From Bradyrhizobium sp. 141 (GTDB lineage: Bacteria > Pseudomonadota > Alphaproteobacteria > Rhizobiales > Xanthobacteraceae), in assembly GCF_023074055.1 (NCBI RefSeq), contig NZ_JADPKR010000045.1, positions 1 to 64,000 of the forward strand: a DNA stretch of 64,000 nt, read 5' to 3'. The notes under the pieces are model-generated. The model saw only the letters and a program-made list of their open reading frames with translations, searched no databases and had not been told where the DNA came from. This document shows, piece after piece, positions 9,105 through 18,261 of the stretch. A program made the position numbers and the translations under genes. Within the stretch, counting starts at the first letter, position 1, and every line of letters begins with the position of its first letter.

Positions 9105-10095
9105 ATGGCTGACACCGAAAATGCCCCGCCGACGGAGCGCGTCGAGCCGGTTTGGGATCAGAATCGGAGCCGAGGGGATGAGCCGCCGGCGGCTGGGACG
9201 AACAGCGGGCCTCTTGGGATCAGCGGCGGCGACCGGACGATGTTCGCTGCGATTGCGGCCGTGGCGCTCGCGATCGGAATCGTCAATGCGTTTTCGGGCG
9301 CTCAGGACGCCGCCTGGCGCGGCGACAGCTACGACATCGGCCGGCGGCTGTTCTGGGAGATGTCGAGCATCGCCGTCATCCTGCTGCTGCTGCCGATCCT
9401 GGTGCTGGCAGTCCGCCGCATGCGCCGAACACCCGGCCTCGCCGCGGGCGGGAATCGGGGCGATCGCCCTGCTCGGCTTCTCCGCCCTCCACATCACCGG
9501 CATGGTCTGGGTGCGGAAGCTTGCGCTTTGGCTGGCCGGAAGCGCCTACGACTTCCGTTTCTCGCTCGCGACGGTTCTGTACGAATTTCGCAAGGACGCC
9601 GTGGCCGTTGTCCTGATCGCCGGCACGCTCTGGCTGATCGAAAGCCGGCGTGAGCTGAGGAAGGCCGCAGTCGCTCCGTCGGCGCCGCCCGCCCCGCAAC
9701 GCTCGTCGTCCCCCGATTTGATCTGGCTGCGCGATGGTACGAGTCGCATTCGCGTGGTGCCGCGCGACATAATCTGGGTCGCCTCCGCCGGCAACTACAT
9801 CGAATACAGCCTCGCCGACGGCACCCAGCACCTCATCCGCGGCACCCTGGCAGCGGCAGAAAGCGAGCTGGCGCGCTTCGCCATCGTTCGCGTTCATCGG
9901 ACCAGGCTTGCCAATCTCGACCGGGTGCGCGGCGTGGACCTCAAGGCGTCCGGAGATTTCGAGCTCGCCTTCGACAACGGGCAGACGCTCGGAGGCAGCC
10001 GGCGTTACCGGCCGGCGGTCGCCTCGCTCGGAAGCCGAGCCGCCCCGGTGGGAATCGCTCCCGTCGATCGGCCGGAGATCTATAAACAGTCGTGA
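9105..10095 (+). pseudogene. LytTR-type membrane regulator, interrupted by a frameshift
   Basis: Two overlapping reading frames together give one sensible protein of about 329 residues. The first frame (9105 to about 9450) encodes two membrane segments, including MSSIAVILLLLPILVLAV. The next frame (from about 9453) encodes two more, then a LytTR DNA-binding domain (IIWVASAGNYIEYSLADG, IVRVHRTRLANLDRVRGV). One extra G in the GGG run at 9450-9452 restores the frame if removed. Either the gene is broken or this is a sequencing slip. An intact version would be a membrane-anchored regulator of the divergent acyltransferase gene. Confidence 0.75.
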
Positions 10096-10432
10096 TTCCA
10101 ATCGGTTGATCGGTGCGCTACGGCGGAGCAGCCGCCCCTGCCATCTCCCGATTGAACCCAGGCAACGTCTCCATCATCCGCGGTAGGCCGGGCATGACGC
10201 TGCGATGACTGGCTAAGCTCTTGAGCCCATTGAGAGATGTCGAAGAAGCTTGCTTTTTGACCCTCGCCTCGTGTTAGAAGGCGCGCATCAGTTCACCTGC
10301 GCGCCACTCGCGCATCATCCGAGGGCGCGCCTCTCCAACCTCCATTCGTGCTCTTGTCGGCGGCAACGCTGATGGAGCCACAATCGGTTGATTGCGCAGG
10401 GATCACCTCCAAGGACTCAATCAGAGACATCC
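10096..10432. other. Intergenic region, no gene seen
   Basis: This 337-bp stretch holds no convincing reading frame. It contains an inverted repeat GGCGCGCA-N10-TGCGCGCC at 10280-10305 and a short direct repeat CAATCGGTTGAT near each end (about 10099 and 10381). It presumably carries the promoter of the downstream hydrolase. Confidence 0.4.
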
Positions 10433-11080
10433 ATGCCTGAAGTTATTTTCACTGGCCCTGCCGGCCGCCTCGAGGGCCGCTATCACCCGGCCAAGCAGAA
10501 GAACGCGCCGATCGCGATGATCCTGCATCCGCACCCGCAGTTTCACGGCACGATGAACCATCAGATCGTGTACCAGTGTTACTACGCCTTCGCGCATCGT
10601 GGCTTCTCCGTGCTGCGCTTCAACTTCCGCGGCGTCGGCCGCAGCCAGGGCTCGTTCGACCACGGAACCGGCGAATTGTCGGATGCGGCCGCCGCACTCG
10701 ACTGGGCACAGACCATCAATCCCGAAGCGCGCGCCTGCTGGGTCGCCGGCTTCTCCTTCGGCGCCTGGATCGGCATGCAGCTCTTGATGCGCCGCCCCGA
10801 GGTCGAGGGCTTCATCTCGATCGCACCGCCGGCCAATCTCTACGACTTCTCGTTCCTCGCGCCCTGCCCGTCGTCAGGGCTGATCGTGCACGGCGAGAAG
10901 GATGCGGTGGTGCCGCCCAAGGACGTCAACACGCTGGTCGAGAAGTTGAAGACGCAGAAGGGCATCGTGATCGACCAGCAGGTCATCCCGGGCGCCAACC
11001 ATTTCTTCGACGCCAAGCTCGAGCCGCTGATGGAAACCATCACGGCCTATCTCGACATGCGCCTCGCCAACGTGCGCTGA
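10433..11080 (+). CDS. Alpha/beta hydrolase, dienelactone-hydrolase-like
   Basis: A 215-residue cytoplasmic hydrolase. The nucleophile elbow is GFSFGAW, the acid lies in HGEKDAVVPP and the histidine in GANHFF, so the catalytic triad is intact. HPHPQFHGTMNHQIV near the N-terminus and FNFRGVGRSQG are characteristic of a widespread uncharacterised subfamily whose substrates are not known. The start at 10433 matches where conservation begins. It stands alone, with a long leader before it and a palindromic repeat after it. Confidence 0.85.
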   Translation: MPEVIFTGPAGRLEGRYHPAKQKNAPIAMILHPHPQFHGTMNHQIVYQCYYAFAHRGFSVLRFNFRGVGRSQGSFDHGTGELSDAAAALDWAQTINPEARACWVAGFSFGAWIGMQLLMRRPEVEGFISIAPPANLYDFSFLAPCPSSGLIVHGEKDAVVPPKDVNTLVEKLKTQKGIVIDQQVIPGANHFFDAKLEPLMETITAYLDMRLANVR

Positions 11081-11087
11081 GAGACTT

Positions 11088-11172
11088 GTAGCCCGGATGA
11101 AGCGCAGCGGAATCCGGGAAACTTGAACCGCCGAAAACGCCCCCGGATTGCGCTCCGCTCCATCCGGGCTAC
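11088..11172. repeat. Palindromic repeat GTAGCCCGGATGAAGCGCAG type
   Basis: The left arm starts GTAGCCCGGATGAAGCG and the right arm ends CATCCGGGCTAC; the two are near-perfect inverted copies around a 20-nt centre. From memory, this element is dispersed in many proteobacterial genomes. It lies between convergent genes and may act as a bidirectional transcription stop. Confidence 0.75.
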
Positions 11173-11245
11173 GGGACTGAGCTCGCCGCTCAAACCAATT
11201 TGAGCGTGCTGGAGGCTCTGCGCGTCCCTTGCGAAGCCGCTGCGG

Positions 11246-12004
11246 TTATAGCATCTGGCCGCCCGAGATATCGAAGCAGGTGCCGTTGGCCCAGCCCATG
11301 TCGTCTGAGAGGATTGCGGCGACCGCGCCGCCGATATCGTCCGGCAGGCCGACACGGCCGAGCGCGATACCCTGCGCGACGAAGGCGTTGACGGCCTCGT
11401 TGTCGCGCACAGCACCGCCTGCAAAATCGGTCGCGATCGCGCCGGGCGCGATGGCATTCACCCGAATCCTGCGCTCGCCCAGTTCGACGGCCATGAAGCG
11501 CGTCAGCACCTCGGTCGCCGCCTTCATTGCCGCGTAAACGCTGTAGCCGGGCAGAGTGAAGCGTACGAAACCGGAAGAGACATTGAGGATACGGCCGCCG
11601 TCCTTGATCAGCGGCAGAAGCTTTTGGGTGAGGAAGATCGGGCCGCGCAGATGTGTCGCCACCAGTGCGTCGAACTGTTCTTCCGTCGTCTCTGCGAAAT
11701 TGGCGCGCACGCCTATCCCGGCATTGTTGACGAGATAGTCGAACTGCTGGCGGCCGAAGGTGCCGTGCAGCGCCGCAGCCACAGTTTCTGTAAAGCGCGG
11801 AAAGCCCGACGTGTCGGTGACGTCGAGCGGGATCATCGCGGCCTTGCCGCCCTTCGCTTCGATTTCGTGCTTCAACGCTTCGGCTTCGCCAGCGCCGGTG
11901 CGGTAAGTGCCGATGATGCCGGCCCCACGGCCGGCGAGGTGAAGCGCCATGGCGCGGCCTAGACCGCGGCTGGCGCCGCTGATGAGAGCGATTCTGTCAG
12001 TCAT
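11246..12004 (-). CDS. Short-chain dehydrogenase/reductase
   Basis: A 252-residue classical SDR oxidoreductase. The cofactor motif is GASRGLGRA, the NNAG motif is present (VNNAGIGV), and the active-site pair lies in YSVYAAMK. Arg residues after the first glycines and the following loop suggest NADP(H), but this is not certain. The substrate is unknown. The ATG at 12004 is preceded by AAAGG; a longer reading to 12097 has no support. It is divergent from an AraC-type regulator 173 bp away that probably controls it. Confidence 0.88.
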   Translation of the reverse strand: MTDRIALISGASRGLGRAMALHLAGRGAGIIGTYRTGAGEAEALKHEIEAKGGKAAMIPLDVTDTSGFPRFTETVAAALHGTFGRQQFDYLVNNAGIGVRANFAETTEEQFDALVATHLRGPIFLTQKLLPLIKDGGRILNVSSGFVRFTLPGYSVYAAMKAATEVLTRFMAVELGERRIRVNAIAPGAIATDFAGGAVRDNEAVNAFVAQGIALGRVGLPDDIGGAVAAILSDDMGWANGTCFDISGGQML

Positions 12005-12177
12005 GTTCTGCCTTTGGGAGAGATGATGTGGCGAGAGGCAAATCACTCGCGATGAGCGCCGCCTGCCTCTGCAAAGTAGCTTCGGCCCGTCCCCCAAACC
12101 CGCCTGATCGGATCAACATCTTGCCCGATTGTCTCAACCGGCTTGTCCCCTGCCACGAGAACTGACATGGTCCGTGC

Positions 12178-13077
12178 ATGACCGGGGTCTTCGAACCGCA
12201 TCTTGACATCGCCTTGCGCCACGCAACGCCTGATACGGCGCACACGCCGATCCCGCGTGTCGAGCTAAGTGTCGGACATCCCTCGACCGGTGAGACGCCG
12301 TGCCTCTACCGGTCGATGGTCTGCTTCATCCTTCAGGGCTCCAAACGGGTCGCGATCAACAACAGCGTGCTGAGCTATGACAGTTCGCAATACCTGATCA
12401 GTGCCCTCGATCTGCCGCTGATGGGCCAAGTGCTCGATGCCGGCCGCCATCGCCCTTATGTCGGCGTTTCGCTGACACTCGATCCCGCCTTGCTGGCAGA
12501 ACTGGCGGCTACCATGCCGCCTATGAGGGAGAGCGGCGGCAAGGGGATCGGCCTGTCGATCAATCCGATGACGGTCCAGCTTCGCGATGCGCTGCTTCGG
12601 CTGCTTTTGCTGCTGGACACGCCGGCCGACATTTCAATCCTCGCGCCCATGGTTGAGCGGGAATTGCTTTATCGTCTCCTACAAGGCCCTCAGGGACTCC
12701 TTCTCCGCCAGATTGCGCAGCCGGAGGGGCCGTTGGTCCGCATCCGGCGCGCCATCGCCTGGATCAGGGACAACCACGACCAGCAATTGCGGATTGATGC
12801 CCTGTGCGAGGCGAGCGGAATGAGCCGGGCGAGCCTGCACCGGCACTTTTCGGCGATCACCGGCCTCAGCCCGCTCCAGTACCAGAAGCAGCTTCGCCTG
12901 CAGGAGGCACGCCGTCTGCTCCTGGGGGGCGAGTACAGCGCATCGGACGTCGCCTTCGCGGTCGGCTATGAGAGCGCATCCCAGTTTAGCCGCGAATATC
13001 TCCGCCAATTCGGTGCGCCGCCCGCCCGAGACATTCGCCAGATGCGGGAACAAATCGATGCCGCATTGGCGGATTGA
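12178..13077 (+). CDS. AraC-family transcriptional regulator
   Basis: A 299-residue regulator. The N-terminal half (LYRSMVCFILQGSKRVAINN) matches the AraC_N sensing domain (PF06719 type). The C-terminal half has two helix-turn-helix units, IDALCEASGMSRASLHRHF and ASDVAFAVGYESASQFSREY. It probably senses a small molecule and activates the divergent SDR gene; such pairs are common. The 173-bp gap between them presumably holds both promoters. Confidence 0.88.
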   Translation: MTGVFEPHLDIALRHATPDTAHTPIPRVELSVGHPSTGETPCLYRSMVCFILQGSKRVAINNSVLSYDSSQYLISALDLPLMGQVLDAGRHRPYVGVSLTLDPALLAELAATMPPMRESGGKGIGLSINPMTVQLRDALLRLLLLLDTPADISILAPMVERELLYRLLQGPQGLLLRQIAQPEGPLVRIRRAIAWIRDNHDQQLRIDALCEASGMSRASLHRHFSAITGLSPLQYQKQLRLQEARRLLLGGEYSASDVAFAVGYESASQFSREYLRQFGAPPARDIRQMREQIDAALAD

Positions 13078-13089
13078 TCCGCCCGTCCG

Positions 13090-13413
13090 CTAGGCAAGCT
13101 TCAGCGCGACGATCCCCATCAACACCAGCGCGATGCCCGCAAGCTTCGTCGCGCTCAAGGTCTCGCCGAACAGCACGACGCCCATGATGAAGGTGCCGGC
13201 CGCGCCTATGCCGGTCCACACCGAATAGGCGACGCCGACCTCGAGCACTTTCAAGGCACGCCCGAGCAGGAAGACGAACGCCGCGAGCAGCACGAGCGAA
13301 GCGATGCTCCAGCCCACGCGGGTGTAACCTTCCGCGTATTTCATCGAGATCGCCCAGCCGACATCAAGCGCGCCGGCGATCACGAGCATCAGCCAAGCCA
13401 TGGACGGCGACAT
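13090..13413 (-). CDS. SMR-family small multidrug transporter (SugE-like)
   Basis: A 107-residue protein with four membrane helices. It carries the conserved early acidic residue of the family in AGALDVGWAISMKYAEGYTR, where Asp replaces the usual Glu, and YSVWTGIGAAGTFIMGV. SugE/Gdx proteins export guanidinium or quaternary ammonium compounds. The Glu-to-Asp change at the coupling site is notable if confirmed. An alternative ATG at 13401 gives 103 residues and fits the usual family start; neither has a clear ribosome site. It lies 10 bp after the GST gene on the same strand. Confidence 0.82.
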   Translation of the reverse strand: MSPSMAWLMLVIAGALDVGWAISMKYAEGYTRVGWSIASLVLLAAFVFLLGRALKVLEVGVAYSVWTGIGAAGTFIMGVVLFGETLSATKLAGIALVLMGIVALKLA

Positions 13414-13423
13414 CGGAATGCGC

Positions 13424-14101
13424 TCAGGCCGCGAGCTTGAGCAGATGCGCGTCGTGACGGACAAGGAAGGCGCGCAACAGTTGCGGATAGTCTTCGTCGA
13501 CAGCAGTGCGGACGCTTGGGCGCTTCGCCAGTTCGGCACGCCATGCACGAACCTTTAGCACATCCTTGAAGATGCCGTGCTCCGTCAGGTCGTCGAACAG
13601 GTCGAAATAACGGAAGACGGGTGCGAACACGGCGTCGACCAGACTGAACTGCGAGCCGGCGAAGAATGGCCCCTCGCCAAGCGCAGCTTCAACCCGCGCA
13701 AATTTTGCGACCAGCGCCTGACGCTTGCTTTCGAACGTCGCCGGATCCGTCGTCGTTTCCAGGCCCCAGAGATCGCCGAGGATCGCCGAGCCGAACTCCA
13801 TCCAGGCACGGTGCTCCGCACGCTTCAACGCATCCACCGGATGCAGCTTCGCGCCGCCTTGCGTCTCCTCGATGTACTCGCAGATCACGTTGCTCTCGAA
13901 CAGCGCGACCTCGCCCTCGTCGGTCGTCACCACCAGCACCGGCACCTTGCCGAGCGGCGACAGCTTTAGAAACCAGTCGGGCTTGGCAGCAAGATCGATA
14001 TCGATCCGCTCGAACGGGACGCCCTTTTCCTTGAGCGCGATCACGGCGCGCTGCACGTAGGGACAAAGCTTGTGGCTGATCAGTTTGAGGGTAGCGGTCA
14101 T
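13424..14101 (-). CDS. Glutathione S-transferase family protein
   Basis: A 225-residue cytosolic protein. The N-terminal thioredoxin-fold domain carries CPYVQRA, so the active residue is probably Cys, as in omega- and DHAR-like classes that do thiol transfer rather than conjugation. The binding motif LSPLGKVPVL precedes an ESNVICEYIEE segment. The C-terminal half is the all-helical domain. The ATG at 14101 is where homology begins. Three near-identical palindromes lie just upstream, and the SMR pump gene follows, which suggests a regulated detoxification pair. Confidence 0.87.
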   Translation of the reverse strand: MTATLKLISHKLCPYVQRAVIALKEKGVPFERIDIDLAAKPDWFLKLSPLGKVPVLVVTTDEGEVALFESNVICEYIEETQGGAKLHPVDALKRAEHRAWMEFGSAILGDLWGLETTTDPATFESKRQALVAKFARVEAALGEGPFFAGSQFSLVDAVFAPVFRYFDLFDDLTEHGIFKDVLKVRAWRAELAKRPSVRTAVDEDYPQLLRAFLVRHDAHLLKLAA

Positions 14102-14120
14102 GGCATGATCCCGAAGGTTT

Positions 14121-14183
14121 GATGCAACTGCATCCAACATTGATGCATTTGCATCCATTCGTCAAGTTCTATGCAACTGCATC
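14121..14183 (-). promoter_or_regulatory. Three palindromic operator-like sites upstream of the GST gene
   Basis: GATGCAACTGCATC (14121-14134), GATGCATTTGCATC (14142-14155) and TATGCAACTGCATC (14170-14183) are 14-bp palindromes of one consensus, RATGCAnnTGCATC. They are centred 21 and 28 bp apart, so they lie on similar faces of the helix. This looks like a multi-site operator for a dimeric repressor or activator; no regulator gene is adjacent. Confidence 0.6.
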
Positions 14184-14202
14184 AACCCCGGTTTGCTGGA
14201 CC

Positions 14203-15306
14203 TCAGGGCCGCGCGATAACCCCGCCCGTCATCGGCATCGGTACGCCCGTGGTCGCCGGATAGGACAGCGGCAGCCCCTTCAGGCCTCGGGCGGCGAGGA
14301 AACCGAAGGCCTGAGCCTCGATAGCGTCGGAGGCCCAGCCGAGCGTCTCGGCGGCCTCGACGGTCGCCGATCCTACCCGTTCCCGGAGCATGCGCAGCAT
14401 GGTGAGGTTGCGGGCGCCGCCGCCGCAGACGATCCAGTTCCGCGGCCGCCGTGGCAACAACGGGATGATGCGGGCGATCGCCGCCGCGGTGAAAGCGGTC
14501 AGGGTCGCCGCGCCATCGGCCGGCGCGACGCCGCCGAGCTTGAGCGCAGCGAAGTCGTTGCGGTCCAGCGATTTCGGCGGAGGCAACGCAAAGAACGGCA
14601 GCTCCAGCGCGCGGGCGATCCAGGCCCCATCGACCTTCCCGAGCACTGCGAACTTTCCTTCCGCATCGAACGCCTGGTTCATGGTGCGGTACATGAAATC
14701 GTCGAGCAGCGCATTGCCGGGGCCGGTGTCGCAGGCGATCAGCGTGTCGTTGCCGTCGATATAGGTGATGTTGGAAACGCCGCCGATATTGACCACGACG
14801 ATCGGCCCTTCGCGGTCCAGCGAATGGGCGAGTGCGCGGTGGTAGACCGGCACGAGGGGCGCGCCCTGCCCGCCAGCCTCGACGTCGGCGGCGCGGAAAT
14901 CGTGCATCACCGGGATATGGATCGCCCTGGCCAGTGCCAGCGCGTCGCCGATCTGCACCGTTAGCCGCTTCTCGGGGCGGTGCAGCACGGTCTGGCCGTG
15001 GAAGCCGACGATGTCGACATCCTCCGGCTTCATGCGGTTCTGGGCGAAGAAGGCGGCCACCGCCTCGGCATGCGCCTGTGTCACAGCGCGCTCGGCCTCG
15101 GCCAGAATCCCCGGCCGGGCATCGCGTTGCAGTAGGTGTACAGCCTCGGCGAGCGCCTGGCGCAGCAAATTGCGTTCAGCCGGGTGATAGGGCCGATAAC
15201 CGGACGGCCCGAACGCCTTCACCTGCTTCCCGTCGGTCTCGATCAGCGCGACATCCACCCCGTCCAGCGAGGTGCCGCTCATCAAACCGAGTGCCGTCAA
15301 CATCAT
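14203..15306 (-). CDS. anmK: Anhydro-N-acetylmuramic acid kinase
   Basis: A 367-residue kinase that opens and phosphorylates anhydroMurNAc released during cell wall recycling, giving MurNAc-6-phosphate. Family hallmarks are LGLMSGTSLDGVDVAL at the start, GFHGQTVLHRP, NIGGVSNITYI and DTGPGNALLDD. I chose the ATG at 15306 (GAGGA upstream) because the domain starts there. In-frame starts at 15339 (ATG) and 15363 (GTG) would add a short unconserved lead. It is divergent from tyrS; the anmK-tyrS pair is common in alphaproteobacteria. Confidence 0.92.
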   Translation of the reverse strand: MMLTALGLMSGTSLDGVDVALIETDGKQVKAFGPSGYRPYHPAERNLLRQALAEAVHLLQRDARPGILAEAERAVTQAHAEAVAAFFAQNRMKPEDVDIVGFHGQTVLHRPEKRLTVQIGDALALARAIHIPVMHDFRAADVEAGGQGAPLVPVYHRALAHSLDREGPIVVVNIGGVSNITYIDGNDTLIACDTGPGNALLDDFMYRTMNQAFDAEGKFAVLGKVDGAWIARALELPFFALPPPKSLDRNDFAALKLGGVAPADGAATLTAFTAAAIARIIPLLPRRPRNWIVCGGGARNLTMLRMLRERVGSATVEAAETLGWASDAIEAQAFGFLAARGLKGLPLSYPATTGVPMPMTGGVIARP

Positions 15307-15471
15307 GGGATCAGCGTCCTCAAACACCCTCTCCGGCATGCCGATCTTGTGCCAGAGGGACACATCTTATAATGCCACAGCGCCAAGTGGCGGGCGGCCA
15401 TCGGGTTCCCACCCAAGACACTTAAATTGCCCCCAAAACAGTAAACCAAGAATTGTCAGGCACGCCGACAG

Positions 15472-16725
15472 ATGACTGCATTTAAATCGGATTTCCTCAA
15501 TATCCTGCAGGAACGTGGTTTCATCCACCAGTGCTCCGATTTCGAGGGGCTGGACGCGCTCGCCGCCAAGGGCGAAGCGACCGCCTATGTCGGCTACGAT
15601 TGCACCGCCCGCTCGCTGCACATCGGCAACTATCTGACCATGATGATGCTGCACTGGCTCCAGGAGTCCGGCAACAAGCCGATCACGCTGATGGGCGGCG
15701 GCACCACCATGGTGGGCGATCCCTCCGGCAAGGACGAGACCCGCGCGATGCGCACCGTCGCCGAGATCGAGGCCAACAAGGAATCGATCCGCGGCGTGTT
15801 CGCAAAGGTGCTGCGCTATGGCGAAGGCAAGAGCGACGCCGTCATGCTCGACAACGCGGAGTGGCTGACCAAGCTGAACTGGATCGAGATGCTGCGCGAC
15901 GTCGGCCGCCATTTCTCGGTCAACCGCATGCTGACCATGGACTCCGTGCGGCTGCGCCTCGAGCGCGAGCAGGAGATGAGCTTCATCGAGTTCAACTACA
16001 TGGTCTGCCAGGCCTACGACTTCGTCGAGCTCGCCAAGCGCACCGGCTGCAAATTGCAGATGGGCGGCTCGGACCAGTGGGGCAACATCATCATGGGCGT
16101 CGATCTCGGTCGCCGCATGGGCACCCACCAATTGTTCGCGCTGACGACGCCGCTGCTCACGACGGCATCGGGCGCCAAGATGGGCAAGACCGCACAGGGC
16201 GCGGTGTGGCTGAACGCCGACCAGTTCTCGCCGTATGATTTCTGGCAGTACTGGCGCAACACCGAGGATGCCGACGTCGGCAAATTCCTGAAGCTCTTCA
16301 CGACGCTGCCCATAGCCGAGATCAAGAAGCTCGAGGCGCTCGGCGGCTCGGAGATCAACGAGGCCAAGAAGGTGCTCGCGACCGAAGCGACGGCGCTGCT
16401 GCACGGCCGCGATGCCGCGAACGAAGCAGCGGAGACCGCGCGTCGCACCTTCGAGGAAGGCGCGCTCGCCGAGAGCCTGCCCACGGTGGAAATTCCGCGT
16501 GGCGAGCTCGACGCCGGCCTCGGCGTGCTCAACGCTTTCGTCAAGGCCGGCCTCGTCGCCTCGAACGGCGAAGCACGTCGCCAGATCAAGGGCGGCGGCC
16601 TGCGCGTCAACGATGCGCCCGTTACCGACGAGAAGATGGCACTGTCGGCAGGCAATCTGACGCCGGAAGGCGTGATCAAGCTGTCCTTCGGCAAGAAGAA
16701 GCACATCCTGATCAAGCCTGCATAG
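15472..16725 (+). CDS. tyrS: Tyrosyl-tRNA synthetase
   Basis: A 417-residue class I synthetase that charges tRNA-Tyr. The ATP-binding HIGH-type motif is HIGN (residues about 47-50), the KMSKS loop is KMGKT, and the C-terminal S4-like RNA-binding domain contains [20 protein letters not shown]. Length and domain order are normal. A long open frame on the opposite strand covers the same DNA and is an artefact of GC-rich codon use. Confidence 0.97.
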   Translation: MTAFKSDFLNILQERGFIHQCSDFEGLDALAAKGEATAYVGYDCTARSLHIGNYLTMMMLHWLQESGNKPITLMGGGTTMVGDPSGKDETRAMRTVAEIEANKESIRGVFAKVLRYGEGKSDAVMLDNAEWLTKLNWIEMLRDVGRHFSVNRMLTMDSVRLRLEREQEMSFIEFNYMVCQAYDFVELAKRTGCKLQMGGSDQWGNIIMGVDLGRRMGTHQLFALTTPLLTTASGAKMGKTAQGAVWLNADQFSPYDFWQYWRNTEDADVGKFLKLFTTLPIAEIKKLEALGGSEINEAKKVLATEATALLHGRDAANEAAETARRTFEEGALAESLPTVEIPRGELDAGLGVLNAFVKAGLVASNGEARRQIKGGGLRVNDAPVTDEKMALSAGNLTPEGVIKLSFGKKKHILIKPA

Positions 16726-16747
16726 GCGTATGAGCTTTTCGCTGCTT

Positions 16748-16777
16748 GTCAGGGTGCGCTGAAGCGCGCTCCCTGAC
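16748..16777 (+). terminator. Hairpin between tyrS and the MFS gene
   Basis: GTCAGGG (16748-16754) pairs with CCCTGAC (16771-16777), and the stem extends inward through GCGC pairs. It ends 6 bp before the next start codon and lacks a T run. It may end tyrS transcription weakly or mask the ribosome site of the MFS gene. Confidence 0.45.
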
Positions 16778-16782
16778 CGGCA

Positions 16783-18042
16783 ATGGATCAGAACACGCCC
16801 AGGGAAACGAGCAAGGACGGCGTCGCGACGCCGCCGCAAAGCGCCGTGCGCACCGCGCTTGTCGTGCTCGCGCTCTGCTTCACGCTGGCCGTGCTCGGCC
16901 GCGGGCTCGGCGACAGTTTTACGGTGTTCCTGAAGCCGATCTCGGAGAGCTTCGGCTGGGACCGCGCGCAGATCGTCTCGGTCTATTCGCTCACCTGGCT
17001 CGCGAGCGGTCTCACCGCGCCCTTCGTCGGCCGTCTGTTCGACCATTCCGGACCGCGCATCGTCTATGCGCTCGGGCTGCTGCTGCTCGGCGCGGCGTTC
17101 CTGATCGCGGCCCACGCCCAGCATCTCTGGCAGTTCCAGCTTTCGATCGGCCTCTGCGTCGGCATCGGCGTCGCCTTCATCGGCATCGTGCCGAACTCGA
17201 TCCTGCTCGGCCGCTGGTTCGGGCCCCGTCTGCCGACCGCAATGTCGGTGGTGTATTCGGCAATGGGCGGCGGCGTGCTGGCGTTGCTGCCGGCATCGCA
17301 GCTCTTGATCGACCACATCGGCTGGCGCGACACCTATCAGCTGTTCGGCCTCGCAGCATTGGGCCTGCTGGTCCCGCTGATGCTGCTGCCGTGGCGGCTG
17401 TTCGCCGCGGGCTCGCCGCATGTCGTGAAGAAGACCGATCCCGACTTCGTTGACAATGGCTGGACGCTTCTCGGCGCCATGCGCCACCACGCCTTCTGGG
17501 CGCTGTTCGCGACCTTCTTCTTCACCGCCGTCGGCATGTACGCGATTGCCGCGCAGATCGTGGCCTATCTGATCGATGCCGGCTTCCCGCCGCTGCAGGC
17601 TGCGACGGCCTGGGGTTTTTCCGGCGTCGTCCTGGTGTTCGGAATGCTTGGCGTGTCCGCGCTCGACGGGCTGATCGGGCGGCGGCCATCGGTGCTGCTC
17701 AGCTACGCGATCTCGATCATCGGCATCTTCCTGCTCTGGCTGTTGCAGTATTCGCCGAACATCCTCCTGCTCACCGGGTTCATCGTCTGCTTCGGCAGCA
17801 TGATGGGCTCGCGCGGCCCGCTGATCAGCGCCACCGCAATGAGGATCTTCCAGGGCAAGCGCGTGGGAACCATCTACGGCACGATCTCGATCGGCAGTGG
17901 CCTCGGCTCGGCGTTCGGCTCCTGGAGCGGCGGCCTGATCCATGACGCGACCCATGGCTACAACGCGCTGCTTGCCTTCGCGCTTGCGAGCGTCGTGCTC
18001 GGGATGATCCCGTTCCTGATCGTGCCCGCCTTACGGCGGTAG
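16783..18042 (+). CDS. Major facilitator superfamily transporter
   Basis: A 419-residue inner membrane carrier with 12 predicted helices. The loop between helices 2 and 3 contains GRLFDHSGPRIVYALG, the MFS motif A. The sequence resembles the oxalate/formate antiporter-like (monocarboxylate) branch, but the substrate cannot be told from sequence alone. The start codon follows a hairpin directly and has no obvious ribosome site. Confidence 0.85.
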   Translation: MDQNTPRETSKDGVATPPQSAVRTALVVLALCFTLAVLGRGLGDSFTVFLKPISESFGWDRAQIVSVYSLTWLASGLTAPFVGRLFDHSGPRIVYALGLLLLGAAFLIAAHAQHLWQFQLSIGLCVGIGVAFIGIVPNSILLGRWFGPRLPTAMSVVYSAMGGGVLALLPASQLLIDHIGWRDTYQLFGLAALGLLVPLMLLPWRLFAAGSPHVVKKTDPDFVDNGWTLLGAMRHHAFWALFATFFFTAVGMYAIAAQIVAYLIDAGFPPLQAATAWGFSGVVLVFGMLGVSALDGLIGRRPSVLLSYAISIIGIFLLWLLQYSPNILLLTGFIVCFGSMMGSRGPLISATAMRIFQGKRVGTIYGTISIGSGLGSAFGSWSGGLIHDATHGYNALLAFALASVVLGMIPFLIVPALRR

Positions 18043-18261
18043 GTGTCTCAGAGGTAACCTGCACGCATTGACGTCACCGGACAATTACGGATGGGCGTGA
18101 GGCGAATACACTCAAAAAACGCGGATCGCACGCGGCTGAAACCTCCGCCCGCGTTGTTTTGTCCGTCATGACAAAAATGTCAGCGCAAATTGACGCGGAG
18201 CCGCTTGCGGGGTCGAACTGAATACGGTCCAAGTCGCGCATTGGATGGAGGGCACAAACCA

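Noticed and set aside
15367..17955. Open frame of over 850 codons on the minus strand across tyrS and the MFS gene
   Set aside because: Both plus-strand genes have clear motifs. The antisense frame is Arg/His/Ala-rich without any domain and arises from GC-rich third positions.
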